Assembly (NCBI GenBank): GCA_016788885.1
Contig: JAEURX010000043.1
Location: 43,854-107,853 of the forward strand
From: Nitrospira sp.
Lineage (GTDB): Bacteria > Nitrospirota > Nitrospiria > Nitrospirales > Nitrospiraceae
Direction of reading: 5' to 3'
DNA length: 64,000 nt
Position 1 is the first letter of the stretch. The number at the start of each line of letters is the position of its first letter. The notes under the pieces are model-generated. The model did not search any database, was not told where the DNA came from, and saw only the letters and a program-made list of their open reading frames with translations. Position numbers and translations under genes: made by a program. Below are positions 26,157-35,078 of this stretch, piece by piece.

Positions 26157-26513
26157 TCAGTGGGGGAGCGTGCGAATATAGGCCAGCACGTTCTGAATAT
26201 CGCGGTCCGAGAGCAGGCCTTTCCACGAAGGCATGTTCGGTTTTCCTTCGTGGATAGTGGCGAGCAGCGCGCGATCTGATTTTTTCCTGGTCGCGGGCGC
26301 CGTCAGATTCGCCGGATCGGGTCCGAGCAACTTGTAGCCATCCCCTTTGCCATCAGGACCATGGCATCCGGCGCAGTGCTTGACGAACAGCCGTTTTCCT
26401 TTTGCCAGAGTATCGGTCTTTCCCGCCGTTTCACCACGCGCGTCCGCCTGAATCAGGACTGTGCCGGCGATCGCCATGACGATCACCATCGTAGCGATAT
26501 ATCTCCCCTTCAT
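26157..26513 (-). CDS. Periplasmic monoheme cytochrome c
   Basis: A 118-residue class I cytochrome c. A signal peptide covers roughly residues 1-27 (hydrophobic core MVIVMAIAGTVLI), followed by the heme motif CAGCH with HGPDGKGDGY and, near the C-terminus, the Met ligand region KPNMPSWKGLLSDRDIQNVLAYIR. It is an electron carrier in the periplasm; its partner is not indicated by the neighbours. ATG 26513 is chosen because GGAGG lies seven bases upstream; the frame is open to 26540. Confidence 0.88.
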   Translation of the reverse strand: MKGRYIATMVIVMAIAGTVLIQADARGETAGKTDTLAKGKRLFVKHCAGCHGPDGKGDGYKLLGPDPANLTAPATRKKSDRALLATIHEGKPNMPSWKGLLSDRDIQNVLAYIRTLPH

Positions 26514-26692
26514 CTCTGTTCCTCCCGTGAGTGACGTCACACCTTGCTCTGATATACGCGATCATACGCTCGCTGTGGTGGCAATGCCATGCGACCTGCG
26601 GTCCGTGTGTTGCGCAGGACGTCGTAGTACAATCATCCCACCACGGGCGTTGACTCTTGTGTCTTCGCGTTTCACCTTCGACCACTGATCTC

Positions 26693-27493
26693 ATGACCGC
26701 GACAGACCCCCTGTCCCTCATCATGACCGCCTGGGCTGCTTCGGCGCTCCTGATGGGTGCGCTCTGGCTGCTTGAGCGCCGTCTGCGGAACTTGTCGATA
26801 GCCGATGTCGGGTGGTGTTACGGATTGGCCCTCGTGCTGCTGTGGTATGCAGGATTAGTGTCGGGAGAACCGGCGCGGCGTCTGTTGGTCTGCGTGATGG
26901 TCGTCGTCTATGCGGTCCGCCTCGGCACGCATGTGCTGTTCGATCGACTGTGGGGAAAATCGGAGGACGGTCGCTACCGCGCCCTGCGCCTTCAATGGGG
27001 CGAACAGGGCTCGCTGCGCCGGTTCTGGTATTTTCAATTGCAGGCTGCCGCCATCGCCTGGTTCTCCTTGCCACCGCTGGTCGTCATGCAGAATCCCTTT
27101 CCGCCGTTTCATCTCGTGGAACTACTCGGCCTGCTCCTGTGGATTGTTGCGGTGACGGGGGAGGCGGTGTCCGATCGGCAGTTGGCGGCCTTCCGCCGTC
27201 AACCTTGGAACAAGGACCGCGTGTGCCGGGAAGGACTGTGGCACTACTCGCGCCACCCCAATTACTTTTTTGAATGGCTGCACTGGTGGAGTTACGTGGT
27301 CATGGGAGTGGCGAGTCCGTTGGGCAACTGGGGTTTGACGTTGATTGGTCCGCTCACGATGGGCTGGGCGCTTTTAAAGGTCACCGGCATTCCCTGGACG
27401 GAGACGCAGACGATGAAAAGTCGTGGTCTCGAGTATGCGGACTATCAGCGCACGACCAATGCGTTTATTCCCTGGCCGCCACGTCGACCCTAA
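26693..27493 (+). CDS. DUF1295 membrane protein (steroid 5-alpha-reductase-like)
   Basis: A polytopic protein of 266 residues with about six membrane helices. The C-terminal part holds GLWHYSRHPNYFFEWLHWWSY and the later TETQTMKSRGLEYADYQRTT, the cofactor-binding signature of the DUF1295/isoprenylcysteine-methyltransferase/steroid-reductase superfamily. Members reduce or methylate lipid-like substrates; the substrate here is unknown. ATG 26693 is used; ATG 26723 is an alternative start. Repeat copy B follows immediately. Confidence 0.82.
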   Translation: MTATDPLSLIMTAWAASALLMGALWLLERRLRNLSIADVGWCYGLALVLLWYAGLVSGEPARRLLVCVMVVVYAVRLGTHVLFDRLWGKSEDGRYRALRLQWGEQGSLRRFWYFQLQAAAIAWFSLPPLVVMQNPFPPFHLVELLGLLLWIVAVTGEAVSDRQLAAFRRQPWNKDRVCREGLWHYSRHPNYFFEWLHWWSYVVMGVASPLGNWGLTLIGPLTMGWALLKVTGIPWTETQTMKSRGLEYADYQRTTNAFIPWPPRRP

Positions 27494-27616
27494 CAGGAGG
27501 CCGAAAAAGTCCGCCAGCGGCGTTCTCGCTTCTCGTCGAGGCTCACCGTACCACAAGAGTACGATTCACCTCTCCGCTAGCTGCGGCCTTGCTGGAAGAA
27601 CTTTTTAGGTCTCCTG
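27494..27616. repeat. Hairpin-ended intergenic repeat, copy B
   Basis: 123 bp from CAGGAGGCCGAAAAAGTCC to ACTTTTTAGGTCTCCTG, with inverted ends. The interior matches copy A, including GCGGCGTTCTCGC, GAGGCTCACCGTAC and CACCTCTCCGCTAGCTGCGG. It lies between a plus-strand and a minus-strand 3' end. Confidence 0.8.
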
Positions 27617-27645
27617 TGGACGCCTGATAGGATAAATGGCTGCTG

Positions 27646-27867
27646 TTATGGTTTGGCGAGTTCGGCCAGCCGCGCGCGGGCCGTCTTGGCGGCGGGACTG
27701 TCCGGATACTGACGGAGGATGTCTTCGTACAGTTCTTTGGCATGGGTCAGATTGGTTTGGCGTTCTTCAAACTGGGCGGTTTCGAGCAGTTGCGACGCCT
27801 GATCCTGGCCGCAAGCCGAGCCGCTCAGAAGCAGAACTGCAATGGTGCATGTCAGCAATCTGTTCAT
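27646..27867 (-). CDS. Small TPR-like lipoprotein
   Basis: 73 residues from ATG 27867 (AAAGGA eight bases upstream). The lipobox LLSGSAC places the mature N-terminal Cys at about residue 19. The remainder looks like one and a half TPR units, with AKELYEDILRQYPDSPAAKTAR resembling the YbgF/BamD-type repeat. It would be anchored to a membrane and may be a small scaffold. No partner gene is evident. Confidence 0.7.
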   Translation of the reverse strand: MNRLLTCTIAVLLLSGSACGQDQASQLLETAQFEERQTNLTHAKELYEDILRQYPDSPAAKTARARLAELAKP

Positions 27868-27966
27868 GCGGCGGTCCTTTCGTTGATCGGTCGGATGCGT
27901 GCCGATGTCAGTGTGTGCCATGTCTGTATCCGTTTCCAGCGAGATGGCAGAGACGAAACCACATCA

Positions 27967-28278
27967 TTACGAGCCGGACTCTTCCCGGATGCCATACCGT
28001 GGAGAGGTAATGGCTTCGCTTCTGCAGCGGGGACAACGACTGGGGCGCGTGAGCCTGGTTCGATCGCGAAAGGCATACGTACAGTCCTGGCAGTATGAGG
28101 GTTCCAGCAGAAATGTCCGTGACGCATCGCGAGCGAGGGTTTTCACAATGTGGGTCAAATGATCTTCCACCTGGCGCTCCGGCATGCCGAGAAGCTGGGC
28201 CAACTGGTGAGACGATAACAGGGTGCCGGTCAGCAGCGTCATGATTCGCTGCCGGGGCGTCTGTGGTGGAGTGATCAT
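27967..28278 (-). CDS. Putative HTH transcriptional regulator with a zinc ribbon
   Basis: 103 residues. The first half looks like a winged-helix motif (TLLSSHQLAQLLGMPERQVEDHLTHI). The second half has CQDCTYAF and CPRCRS, two C-x2-C pairs spaced like a zinc ribbon. This architecture occurs in predicted transcriptional regulators (COG3357 type). It is divergent from tldD with 113 bp between, so tldD is one possible target. Confidence 0.7.
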   Translation of the reverse strand: MITPPQTPRQRIMTLLTGTLLSSHQLAQLLGMPERQVEDHLTHIVKTLARDASRTFLLEPSYCQDCTYAFRDRTRLTRPSRCPRCRSEAITSPRYGIREESGS

Positions 28279-28343
28279 GCCGGAATGATTGTAGGGGAAC
28301 CGCGTGCCGATGAAAAGGCAGGAATGAGCGACCGCGATCTTGC

Positions 28344-28378
28344 TATACTACGCGAAACTGCCTGCGCGTTCGCGCAGG
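28344..28378 (+). promoter_or_regulatory. Possible tldD promoter -10 and leader hairpin
   Basis: TATACT (28344-28349) is a good -10 without a clear -35. Just downstream CCTGCGCG-TT-CGCGCAGG (28361-28378) is a perfect 8-bp hairpin abutting the tldD Shine-Dalgarno, which could hinder translation or bind a regulator. Confidence 0.4.
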
Positions 28379-28391
28379 GAAAGACGCCGTT

Positions 28392-29855
28392 ATGAGTGGA
28401 TCGCAGTGGGACGAGTTGGCCGAATTGGCATTGTCTCGTGTGCGCGCGGCCGGAGTCGAGTATGCGGATATCCGCCTGCTGGACACAACGATGCGCACGA
28501 TCAGCGGTGAAGACCGGCGCATCGCGCATATCCGCGAGTCCACCGATCGAGGGTTCGGCATTCGAGTCCTGCACCGCGGCGCCTGGGGCTTCGCCGCCAG
28601 TTCCATCATTTCTCTCGAAGAAATTCCTCGTGTCGCCGATCTGGCCGTAGAAATCGCAAAAGGCTCGGCTTCGCTCGCCATCACCAAAGTGCATCTCGCG
28701 CCGGAGCCGGTCCATGAAGACCGCATCGTCACTCCTTGTCGTTTGGATCCCTTCGCCGTGGCGCTGGAAGAACAGACCGCGCTGCTGCTCAACACGATGG
28801 AGGTCATTCAGCGGCATCCTGGTGTGGTGAGAAGTCATGCCAGCTTGTGGGCGCAGCGTGACCGCAAACTGTTCGTGTCTACCGAGGGCTCGCACCTGGA
28901 GTTCAACCTGCTGGCAGTGCAGGGAGACTGTACCGCAACGGCCGTCCACGATGGTCGATTTGCGAGCCGGTCCTTCAACACGCCTCACTTGCGAACAGGG
29001 TATGAGTTGGTGCGGGATGCCGACTGGACCCGTGAAGGGGCGCGTATCGCCGAACAGGCGGTGGAAAAGGTGCGGGCTCCGGCGATCGACGCAGGGCGGT
29101 ATGACCTGGTGCTTGATCCCGAACACCTATCATTGACGATGCATGAGTCTTGCGGCCATCCGAGCGAACTGGATCGCGCCCTCGGCTATGAAGCGAACTA
29201 TGCCGGAACCAGTTTTCTCACACCCGACAAGCGCGGCACGTACCGGTATGGCTCGCCGCACGTGAATCTGGTGGCGGACAACACTGAACCGGGCACGCTG
29301 GCGGCGACCGGATATGACGATGACGGCGTCGGTTGCCAGAAGTGGGACATCGTGCGAGAAGGCATCTTTGTCGGCTACTGCACCAATCGCGAAGTGGCGC
29401 CGAGAATCAAGGAAGAACGCTCACGCGGATCGAACCGTGCCGACAGTTGGGGATCGGTTCCCATGGTCCGGATTGCCAACATCGGTCTGGAGCCGGGTCG
29501 GGCCACGCTGGATGAGCTGCTGGCCGACGTGAAGCGAGGTATTTATATCGAGGGTCATGGGTCGTACAGTATCGACCAGCGGCGGTACAATTTTCAGTTC
29601 GGCGGCGATGCGTTTTGGCTGATCGAAAACGGCCGGCGGACGCATATGGTGCGGGATGTCATCTACCACGGCATCACCCCGGAATTCTGGGGGCGCTGCG
29701 ACGGCGTCGCCGACGCCAGCCACCGCCGCCGGTACGGGTTCATTACCTGCGGAAAAGGGCAACCTGGCCAATCAGGCTGGATGACCCACGCTGCTTCTCA
29801 CGCCCGCTTCCGGCGCGTGGATGTCATCAGCGGACAGACGAAGGCCGACGCATGA
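28392..29855 (+). CDS. tldD: Metalloprotease TldD
   Basis: A zinc peptidase subunit of the TldD/TldE heterodimer, which degrades unfolded peptides and matures some RiPPs and toxins. 487 residues is the normal length. The HExxxH zinc motif is at residues 251-256 (MHESCGHPSE), followed by the conserved ALGYEANYAGTSF, and the third ligand region lies in GYCTNRE. ATG 28392 begins with MSGSQWDELA. The stop overlaps the tldE ATG (ATGA). Confidence 0.92.
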   Translation: MSGSQWDELAELALSRVRAAGVEYADIRLLDTTMRTISGEDRRIAHIRESTDRGFGIRVLHRGAWGFAASSIISLEEIPRVADLAVEIAKGSASLAITKVHLAPEPVHEDRIVTPCRLDPFAVALEEQTALLLNTMEVIQRHPGVVRSHASLWAQRDRKLFVSTEGSHLEFNLLAVQGDCTATAVHDGRFASRSFNTPHLRTGYELVRDADWTREGARIAEQAVEKVRAPAIDAGRYDLVLDPEHLSLTMHESCGHPSELDRALGYEANYAGTSFLTPDKRGTYRYGSPHVNLVADNTEPGTLAATGYDDDGVGCQKWDIVREGIFVGYCTNREVAPRIKEERSRGSNRADSWGSVPMVRIANIGLEPGRATLDELLADVKRGIYIEGHGSYSIDQRRYNFQFGGDAFWLIENGRRTHMVRDVIYHGITPEFWGRCDGVADASHRRRYGFITCGKGQPGQSGWMTHAASHARFRRVDVISGQTKADA

Positions 29856-31198
29856 CCTCATCGATTACGTCCTCATGGCCGAAACTGACGAACCGCCAGG
29901 AATTCGAGTTCCTGGCCGATCTCGTGATGAGTCACTCCACCGGCGATCACACCTTTGTTTCGTTGCGCGATAGTCACGGCGGTACTACTCGGTTCGCCAA
30001 CAACCAAGTCATTCAAAATGTCAATCTGCGGCGGGGCAGCCTGTCGATCACTGTCGCCTTCGGGCGCCAGCATGGCACCGCGAGCACGACGGATTTCACT
30101 GCCGGGGCAGTACGGGAAACCCTCAAGCAGGCCGAAGCGCTCGCCCGTCTCTCGCCTGACGATCCGGAGTATCTTCCGCCGGTCGGAGTGCAAACGTATC
30201 TGTCATTGCCGACCTCCCGCCCTGAAACGACTGCCGCGGGCCCGGCACGCCGGCTGGACTATGCGCGTGAAGCGATCGGGCAGTGCAAGATGGAAAATCT
30301 GAACGCTGCTGGTACGGTGTCGTCCGGCACGGCCACCGTGGGTCTGGCCGCAGAGACAGGATTGCGAGCCTATGAGGAACGCACCGACGCACGGTTCAGT
30401 TTGACCGTCCAGGCCGGCGACGCCACCGGCTGGTCGGCTGCCGCCCATCGCTCCATCGACCGTTTGCATGTACAGGAGCGGACGCTGGCGGCCATTATCA
30501 AGGCGAAGCGCGGAGCGGACGAGCCGCAAGAGTTACCGCCCGGGCGTTACACGGTCATCCTGGAACCGGCGGCGGTCGCCGGACTGCTCAGCTGGATGAT
30601 CTGGATGTTGGACGCAAAATCTTTTTACAAAGGGACGAGCCCGTTCAGCGGAAAATTGGGGTCACGGATCATCGATCGCCGGCTGTCGCTGTTGAATCAA
30701 CCGGCCCATGCGGACCTCCTGGGAAACGGCTTCACGCATGAAGGATTGCCGGTGATCGAATCCGGATGGATCGAGGCCGGCGTGCTGACTCAGCTCCTGC
30801 ACGATCGGTATACCGCGCGGGAACACCAAATCGAGACGCTCACGACATTGGAGTCGCCCTACTTATCAGGCGAGCGCCCCATCGGCACGCGGGTGGACGA
30901 CCTTATTCGCACGACGCAACGGGGTATCCTCGTAACGAATTTCTGGTATATCCGCCCCGTCAATCCGTCTGACCTGACGCTGACCGGTATGACGCGGGAT
31001 GGAACATTTCTGATAGAAAACGGAGAGATTACGTCAGCCGTCCGGAACTTTCGCTTTCACGAAAGCCCCTTGCGCGCCTTCAACCAGGTGGAGGCCTATA
31101 CCGCGCCGGCGGAGGCGGTGACCTCAGAAACCGGAAAGGCCCTGGTGCCCGCCATGCGGATCCACGACTTCAACTTCTCCAGTGTCACCCGCTTCTAG
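29852..31198 (+). CDS. tldE: TldE/PmbA-family partner of TldD
   Basis: A 448-residue protein from ATG 29852, in the same fold as TldD but without HExxxH, as expected for the non-catalytic partner. It has FANNQVIQNVNLRRGSLSI, the central GRYTVILEPAAVAGLLSWM, and C-terminal YIRPVNPSDLTLTGMTRDGTFLIENG, the standard PmbA/TldE ending. It is translationally coupled to tldD. The stop at 31196-31198 is immediately followed by repeat copy C. Confidence 0.9.
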   Translation: MTSSITSSWPKLTNRQEFEFLADLVMSHSTGDHTFVSLRDSHGGTTRFANNQVIQNVNLRRGSLSITVAFGRQHGTASTTDFTAGAVRETLKQAEALARLSPDDPEYLPPVGVQTYLSLPTSRPETTAAGPARRLDYAREAIGQCKMENLNAAGTVSSGTATVGLAAETGLRAYEERTDARFSLTVQAGDATGWSAAAHRSIDRLHVQERTLAAIIKAKRGADEPQELPPGRYTVILEPAAVAGLLSWMIWMLDAKSFYKGTSPFSGKLGSRIIDRRLSLLNQPAHADLLGNGFTHEGLPVIESGWIEAGVLTQLLHDRYTAREHQIETLTTLESPYLSGERPIGTRVDDLIRTTQRGILVTNFWYIRPVNPSDLTLTGMTRDGTFLIENGEITSAVRNFRFHESPLRAFNQVEAYTAPAEAVTSETGKALVPAMRIHDFNFSSVTRF

Positions 31199-31389
31199 CA
31201 GGGTGCGGAAAAAGTCCGCCAGCGGCGTTCTCGCATCACGCAGAGGCTCACCGTGCTGCGGGGGTACGACTCGCCTCTGGGACACTGGGCGCTCACCCAT
31301 TCTCGCCTGTCCGCAGACGTGGCGCTCATTCTTCTTCGCGTCGCGGACCTCACTGCGGCCTTGCCGGACGGTCTTTTTGCTCCCCCTGC
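31199..31389. repeat. Hairpin-ended intergenic repeat, copy C, with internal insertion
   Basis: 191 bp from CAGGGTGCGGAAAAAGTCC to GGTCTTTTTGCTCCCCCTG. It matches copies A, B and D in both outer thirds but carries about 70 extra bases after GCCTCT, roughly 31280-31350. The remainder of the interval to 31560 holds a sigma-70-like promoter. Confidence 0.78.
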
Positions 31390-31494
31390 GCTGTGTTGAG
31401 GCGAGACGACACGTGGAGCTCCGCGCGAGTATTTCGCCGCCTGCTCGTGCCTGAGCGCCGACCCGTTCAGGCTGAAAAAACCCCCTCGGAGCCA

Positions 31495-31523
31495 TTGACT
31501 CGGCCTATGGGAAAGAGTAATGA
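31495..31523 (+). promoter_or_regulatory. Sigma-70-type promoter for the coiled-coil protein gene
   Basis: TTGACT (31495-31500), a 17-bp spacer and TAATGA (31518-31523), 37 bp upstream of ATG 31561. Confidence 0.5.
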
Positions 31524-31560
31524 ATTAAGGGAAGTTGGCCGATAAGAGTTCGATACGCCT

Positions 31561-32268
31561 ATGAAGCGGAAACAACAGCGTTTGGCGGAAAAACCGGTTC
31601 ATCTCCTGACCTTGGCCCCCGACAAGGGCGAGAAGGGAGCGGTGAATCCGTTTGCGCCCTCGCCCTTACGCGCGGCGATCGGCAAGGTGTTCGTCAAGCT
31701 CGAAGACATGACCGAACGGTTCGAGGACTGGTGCCAGTACGGCAATTCTGATGGCCGGACCGAACAGCCGATTGGACAACGGGTGTCGAAATGGCTGGGG
31801 GCTCCGGTCGCGCGTCATATCGAGCATGAGGTCCAGGCGGAACATGGGTTGGTGCCCGCCCGCCGGTGGGACGGTGCCGTCGGCGATCTCATTTTCAGGC
31901 TGCGTGACCGGGCGGGGTTCGTGCAGCGCGCCCTCACGGCGCAAGCGCGGGAACTTAAGGACTGGGTGATCCACCATACCCAATCCACCCAGGCGGAACT
32001 CCACGAGTTGCGTGAACAGGTGTCGACCCAGAAAGTGCAGATGGAAGAACTCTCGTCGCAGCTGCAAGACTTGCGTGCGCTGGTGAGCTCGCAACAGCAG
32101 GTCTTGATGTACATGGGCAAGGACATGGAGATGGCGCCACCCGCTGAATTGGAACTGTCGCTGGTTCCGCCGCGTGCGCTGCCGTATCGTGAGCGTGACC
32201 TGAAGCCGTCGAGAGAGCGTCGCGACGCTTCTGCCGACGCGTCTCAAATTCCCTACCTCAACGCATAG
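31561..32268 (+). CDS. Hypothetical coiled-coil protein
   Basis: Not recognised; 235 residues, no signal peptide or membrane helix. Residues about 120-180 (AQARELKDWVIHHTQSTQAE ... QMEELSSQLQDLRALVSSQQQ) form a clear heptad coiled coil. The C-terminus is Arg/Asp/Ser-rich and probably disordered. The arrangement recalls phasin-like or PHA-granule-associated proteins, but no PHA genes are nearby, so this is only an alternative. It stands alone between repeat C and a TPR gene. Confidence 0.7.
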   Translation: MKRKQQRLAEKPVHLLTLAPDKGEKGAVNPFAPSPLRAAIGKVFVKLEDMTERFEDWCQYGNSDGRTEQPIGQRVSKWLGAPVARHIEHEVQAEHGLVPARRWDGAVGDLIFRLRDRAGFVQRALTAQARELKDWVIHHTQSTQAELHELREQVSTQKVQMEELSSQLQDLRALVSSQQQVLMYMGKDMEMAPPAELELSLVPPRALPYRERDLKPSRERRDASADASQIPYLNA

Positions 32269-32495
32269 CCGACGCCTGCACATTTCCCCTGCATTGCACG
32301 GTATCGAAGCCGGTGCGCTGGATTCGAGCGATCCGTTACCTCCGCACGGCCGCATCAGATCGCGCTGCTCCTGTGCCGCCCTGAGCAACGGGCCTCGTCA
32401 GATCATCTCCTACGTATCAACCACGGTGTCGGTTCCACACGATAACGTGCTGGCAACTTCCTGATAAGGCTGCTACTTTGTGCGTCTCCTCGCGG

Positions 32496-32529
32496 CCGGC
32501 CTCTTGCCGGAGGACCAAGGCGTGGTCCT
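32496..32529 (+). other. Two stacked hairpins in the leader of the TPR gene
   Basis: CCGGC-CTCTT-GCCGG (32496-32510) abuts AGGACCA-AGGCG-TGGTCCT (32511-32529), followed by a pyrimidine-rich but weak T-tract. They lie about 36 bases before ATG 32565. The 296-bp gap 32269-32564 contains no other feature that I can support. Confidence 0.4.
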
Positions 32530-32564
32530 TCTTCTCGCCGATGACATGATCAGGAGTGCGATCA

Positions 32565-34199
32565 ATGGTGAAGCGACGATATCTGCAGATGCTGCTGTCC
32601 GGGCTCCTGGTTGCGGAGTGGGCAGCGACATTCGGGGCGGGACGAGCGAGGGCAGAAGCCACGTTGTTCGACAATCTCGGCACGTTGCATCACGAGATCA
32701 CCACGACTTCCGAACTGGCACAGAAATATTTCGATCAAGGGCTCAGACTGGTCTATGCATTTAATCATGAGGAGGCCATCACCGCATTCACCGAGGCCTC
32801 CCGCCTTGACCCCGACGCGCCCATGCCCTATTGGGGCGTGGCCTTGAGTCTGGGGCCGAACATTAATAGCGCCATGGATGCCAAAGCGGAAACCCGCGCG
32901 GCGGACGCCATTCACAAAGCCGCGGCGCGGCTGGTCATGGCCACCCCCCGGGAACGGGCCTACGTGGAGGCATTGGCGACACGCTACTCCAGCAAAAAGT
33001 CTTCGTCCAGAAAGGGCAGGGATGAGGCCTATGCCAAGGCCATGCGCCGGCTCGCGTCGGAGTTTCCCGATGATGTCGATGCCGCCGTGCTGTTCGCTGA
33101 ATCGATGATGGTCCTTCGGCCCTGGGACTATTGGCGCGCCGATGGTCGTCCCCAACCGGGGACGGAAGACATTGTAGCCACGCTGGAAGCGGCGCTGGGG
33201 CGGGATCCGAATCATCCGGGTGCCTGCCATTACTACATTCATGCCGTGGAGGCGTCGCCCGATCCCCAGCGAGCGCTGGCCTGCGCCACGCGCCTGCCGT
33301 CGTTGATGCCCGGCGCCGGGCATCTCGTGCACATGCCGGCGCACATTTTTATGCGGGTGGGGCGCTATCGTGACGCATCGGAGCGAAATGTCCATGCTGC
33401 CACGGTGGACCGCGAGTATTTGCTGCATCACCCCCTTGAGGGCAACTACGCAACGGGATACTATGCGCACAATCTCCATTTCCTGAATGCTTCGCTGGCG
33501 ATGGAGGGGCGTAGCGTAGAAGCCGCGCAGGTCGCCCGCGACCTCTTGGGAAAGATCTCGGTCGATGAGATTGCGAAAGAGCCGTCGCTCGAATGGTATG
33601 CGCCGACGCTCTTGCTCACAATGGCACGGTTCGGCCAGTGGGGGGAGCTGATCCGGCAGCCTCCGCCCCCCAAGGAACTACGGTTCACCACGGGCCTCTG
33701 GCACTACGTGCGTGGATTGGCCTTTGCCGCGACCACCCGGTTCGGAAGCGCAGAGGGGGAATTGTTGAATCTCCGGAAGTCGCTGAAAGCCTTGGCCAGG
33801 GTGAAGACGACGGAAGGGAAGCTGAGTCGTACGCTGCTCAAGGTTGCGGAGCGCGTGCTGGTTGGGGAAATGGCCGCCCGCCGCGGGGAGTATGAGGCGG
33901 GGATTCAGGCTTTGCGCGAGGCGCTTCAGCTGGAGGCTACGCTGCCGTACAGCGAACCGCCGTTTTGGTTTCAGCCGGTTCGTCACAACCTGGGGGCCGT
34001 GTTGTTACTAGCAGGGCGTCCGGGCGACGCGGAATCCGTGTACCGGGAGGATTTGCGCTTGAATCCCGAGAACGGCTGGGCCCTGCACGGACTCGTGCAC
34101 AGTCTCCAGGCGCAGCGGAAGGATGCGGCTCAAGAAGAGGCCCGGCTGCGGACCGCGTGGGCTCAGGCTGATATCGCGTTGACGGGGTCGCGTTTCTGA
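32565..34199 (+). CDS. Exported TPR protein
   Basis: 544 residues from ATG 32565 (AGGAG eight bases upstream). A signal-like N-terminus (LLSGLLVAEWAATFGAGRARA) is followed by helical repeats: YFDQGLRLVYAFNHEEAITAF near the start and DAESVYREDLRLNPENGWALHG near the end are TPR units. The middle contains HPGACHYYIHAVEASPDP and MPAHIFMRVGRY, conserved in this family of large TPR proteins. The His clusters could bind metal or heme, but that is speculative. The function is unknown. Confidence 0.75.
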   Translation: MVKRRYLQMLLSGLLVAEWAATFGAGRARAEATLFDNLGTLHHEITTTSELAQKYFDQGLRLVYAFNHEEAITAFTEASRLDPDAPMPYWGVALSLGPNINSAMDAKAETRAADAIHKAAARLVMATPRERAYVEALATRYSSKKSSSRKGRDEAYAKAMRRLASEFPDDVDAAVLFAESMMVLRPWDYWRADGRPQPGTEDIVATLEAALGRDPNHPGACHYYIHAVEASPDPQRALACATRLPSLMPGAGHLVHMPAHIFMRVGRYRDASERNVHAATVDREYLLHHPLEGNYATGYYAHNLHFLNASLAMEGRSVEAAQVARDLLGKISVDEIAKEPSLEWYAPTLLLTMARFGQWGELIRQPPPPKELRFTTGLWHYVRGLAFAATTRFGSAEGELLNLRKSLKALARVKTTEGKLSRTLLKVAERVLVGEMAARRGEYEAGIQALREALQLEATLPYSEPPFWFQPVRHNLGAVLLLAGRPGDAESVYREDLRLNPENGWALHGLVHSLQAQRKDAAQEEARLRTAWAQADIALTGSRF

Positions 34200-34257
34200 G
34201 GGTCGGCCGTAGGGACATGTGCGGGCGTGCGATGGATCAAACAACGAAAGGGAAACG

Positions 34258-35070
34258 GTGAATACGGAATACGTGTTTCAGACGAGTGAGGAGCCGCGTG
34301 AATTAGTGCGACTGCAAATGCTCGAGCGGATATTTGATGCGGGCACCCAGCGGCGCCTGTTGGCGACCGGCCTCACGAGCGGATGGCATTGCCTGGAGGT
34401 GGGGGCGGGGGCTGGCTCGATCGTGCGGTGGCTGGAGCAGCGCGTCGGGCCGTCCGGCAAAGTGGTCGCGCTCGACACCGATCCGCGCTTCCTCCGGGGC
34501 AGCGGCAGCTCGACCATCGAAATTCTTCAAGGCGACATTTGCGACACCGATCTTCCCCTTGCCACGTTCGACCTGGTCCATGCTCGCTACGTGATGATTC
34601 ATATCGCGGAGTATCAACGCGCGTTCGAACGGATGCTGCGTTGCGTGAAGCCGGGAGGATGGGTCGTGCTCGAGGAGCCTGATTTTCAAGCCGCTCGCGC
34701 GGTGGCCGGCTCCGAGGAAGGTCGGGCCTCGTTCGGTCGGGTATCCGAGGCGATCGAACGGATGTTCAGCTCGCTCGGAATGGATCATGCGTTGGGGGTG
34801 AGGCTGCCAGCATTGTTCCAGCGTCACGATTTGACGCAGCTCACCGTCGAGCATGAAGGGCATTTGTCGGCGGGCGGGGGCATGGTGGCGCAGATGATGA
34901 AGTTGTCTGCCGAGCAATTGCGGGAGAAGTATCTCGCGACGGGCATGGTCTCGGATGCCGATATCGAGCAGTATGGCCGGTTGGCCGACGATCCCGACTC
35001 CTGGGCCATCTATTATGCGACGGTGGCGGTGACGGGTTGGTGGCAACCGCAATGCGGCGGGCGGATGTAA
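34258..35070 (+). CDS. Class I SAM-dependent methyltransferase
   Basis: 270 residues from GTG 34258. Motif I is LEVGAGAGSI, followed by VVALDTDPRFL, GDICDTDLPLATFDLVHARY and the LRCVKPGGWVVLEEPDF post-motif region, the usual Rossmann methyltransferase order. The substrate is not indicated. It ends 8 bases before the LOG-like gene and is probably co-transcribed with it. Confidence 0.82.
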   Translation: MNTEYVFQTSEEPRELVRLQMLERIFDAGTQRRLLATGLTSGWHCLEVGAGAGSIVRWLEQRVGPSGKVVALDTDPRFLRGSGSSTIEILQGDICDTDLPLATFDLVHARYVMIHIAEYQRAFERMLRCVKPGGWVVLEEPDFQAARAVAGSEEGRASFGRVSEAIERMFSSLGMDHALGVRLPALFQRHDLTQLTVEHEGHLSAGGGMVAQMMKLSAEQLREKYLATGMVSDADIEQYGRLADDPDSWAIYYATVAVTGWWQPQCGGRM

Positions 35071-35078
35071 GGATGGGC

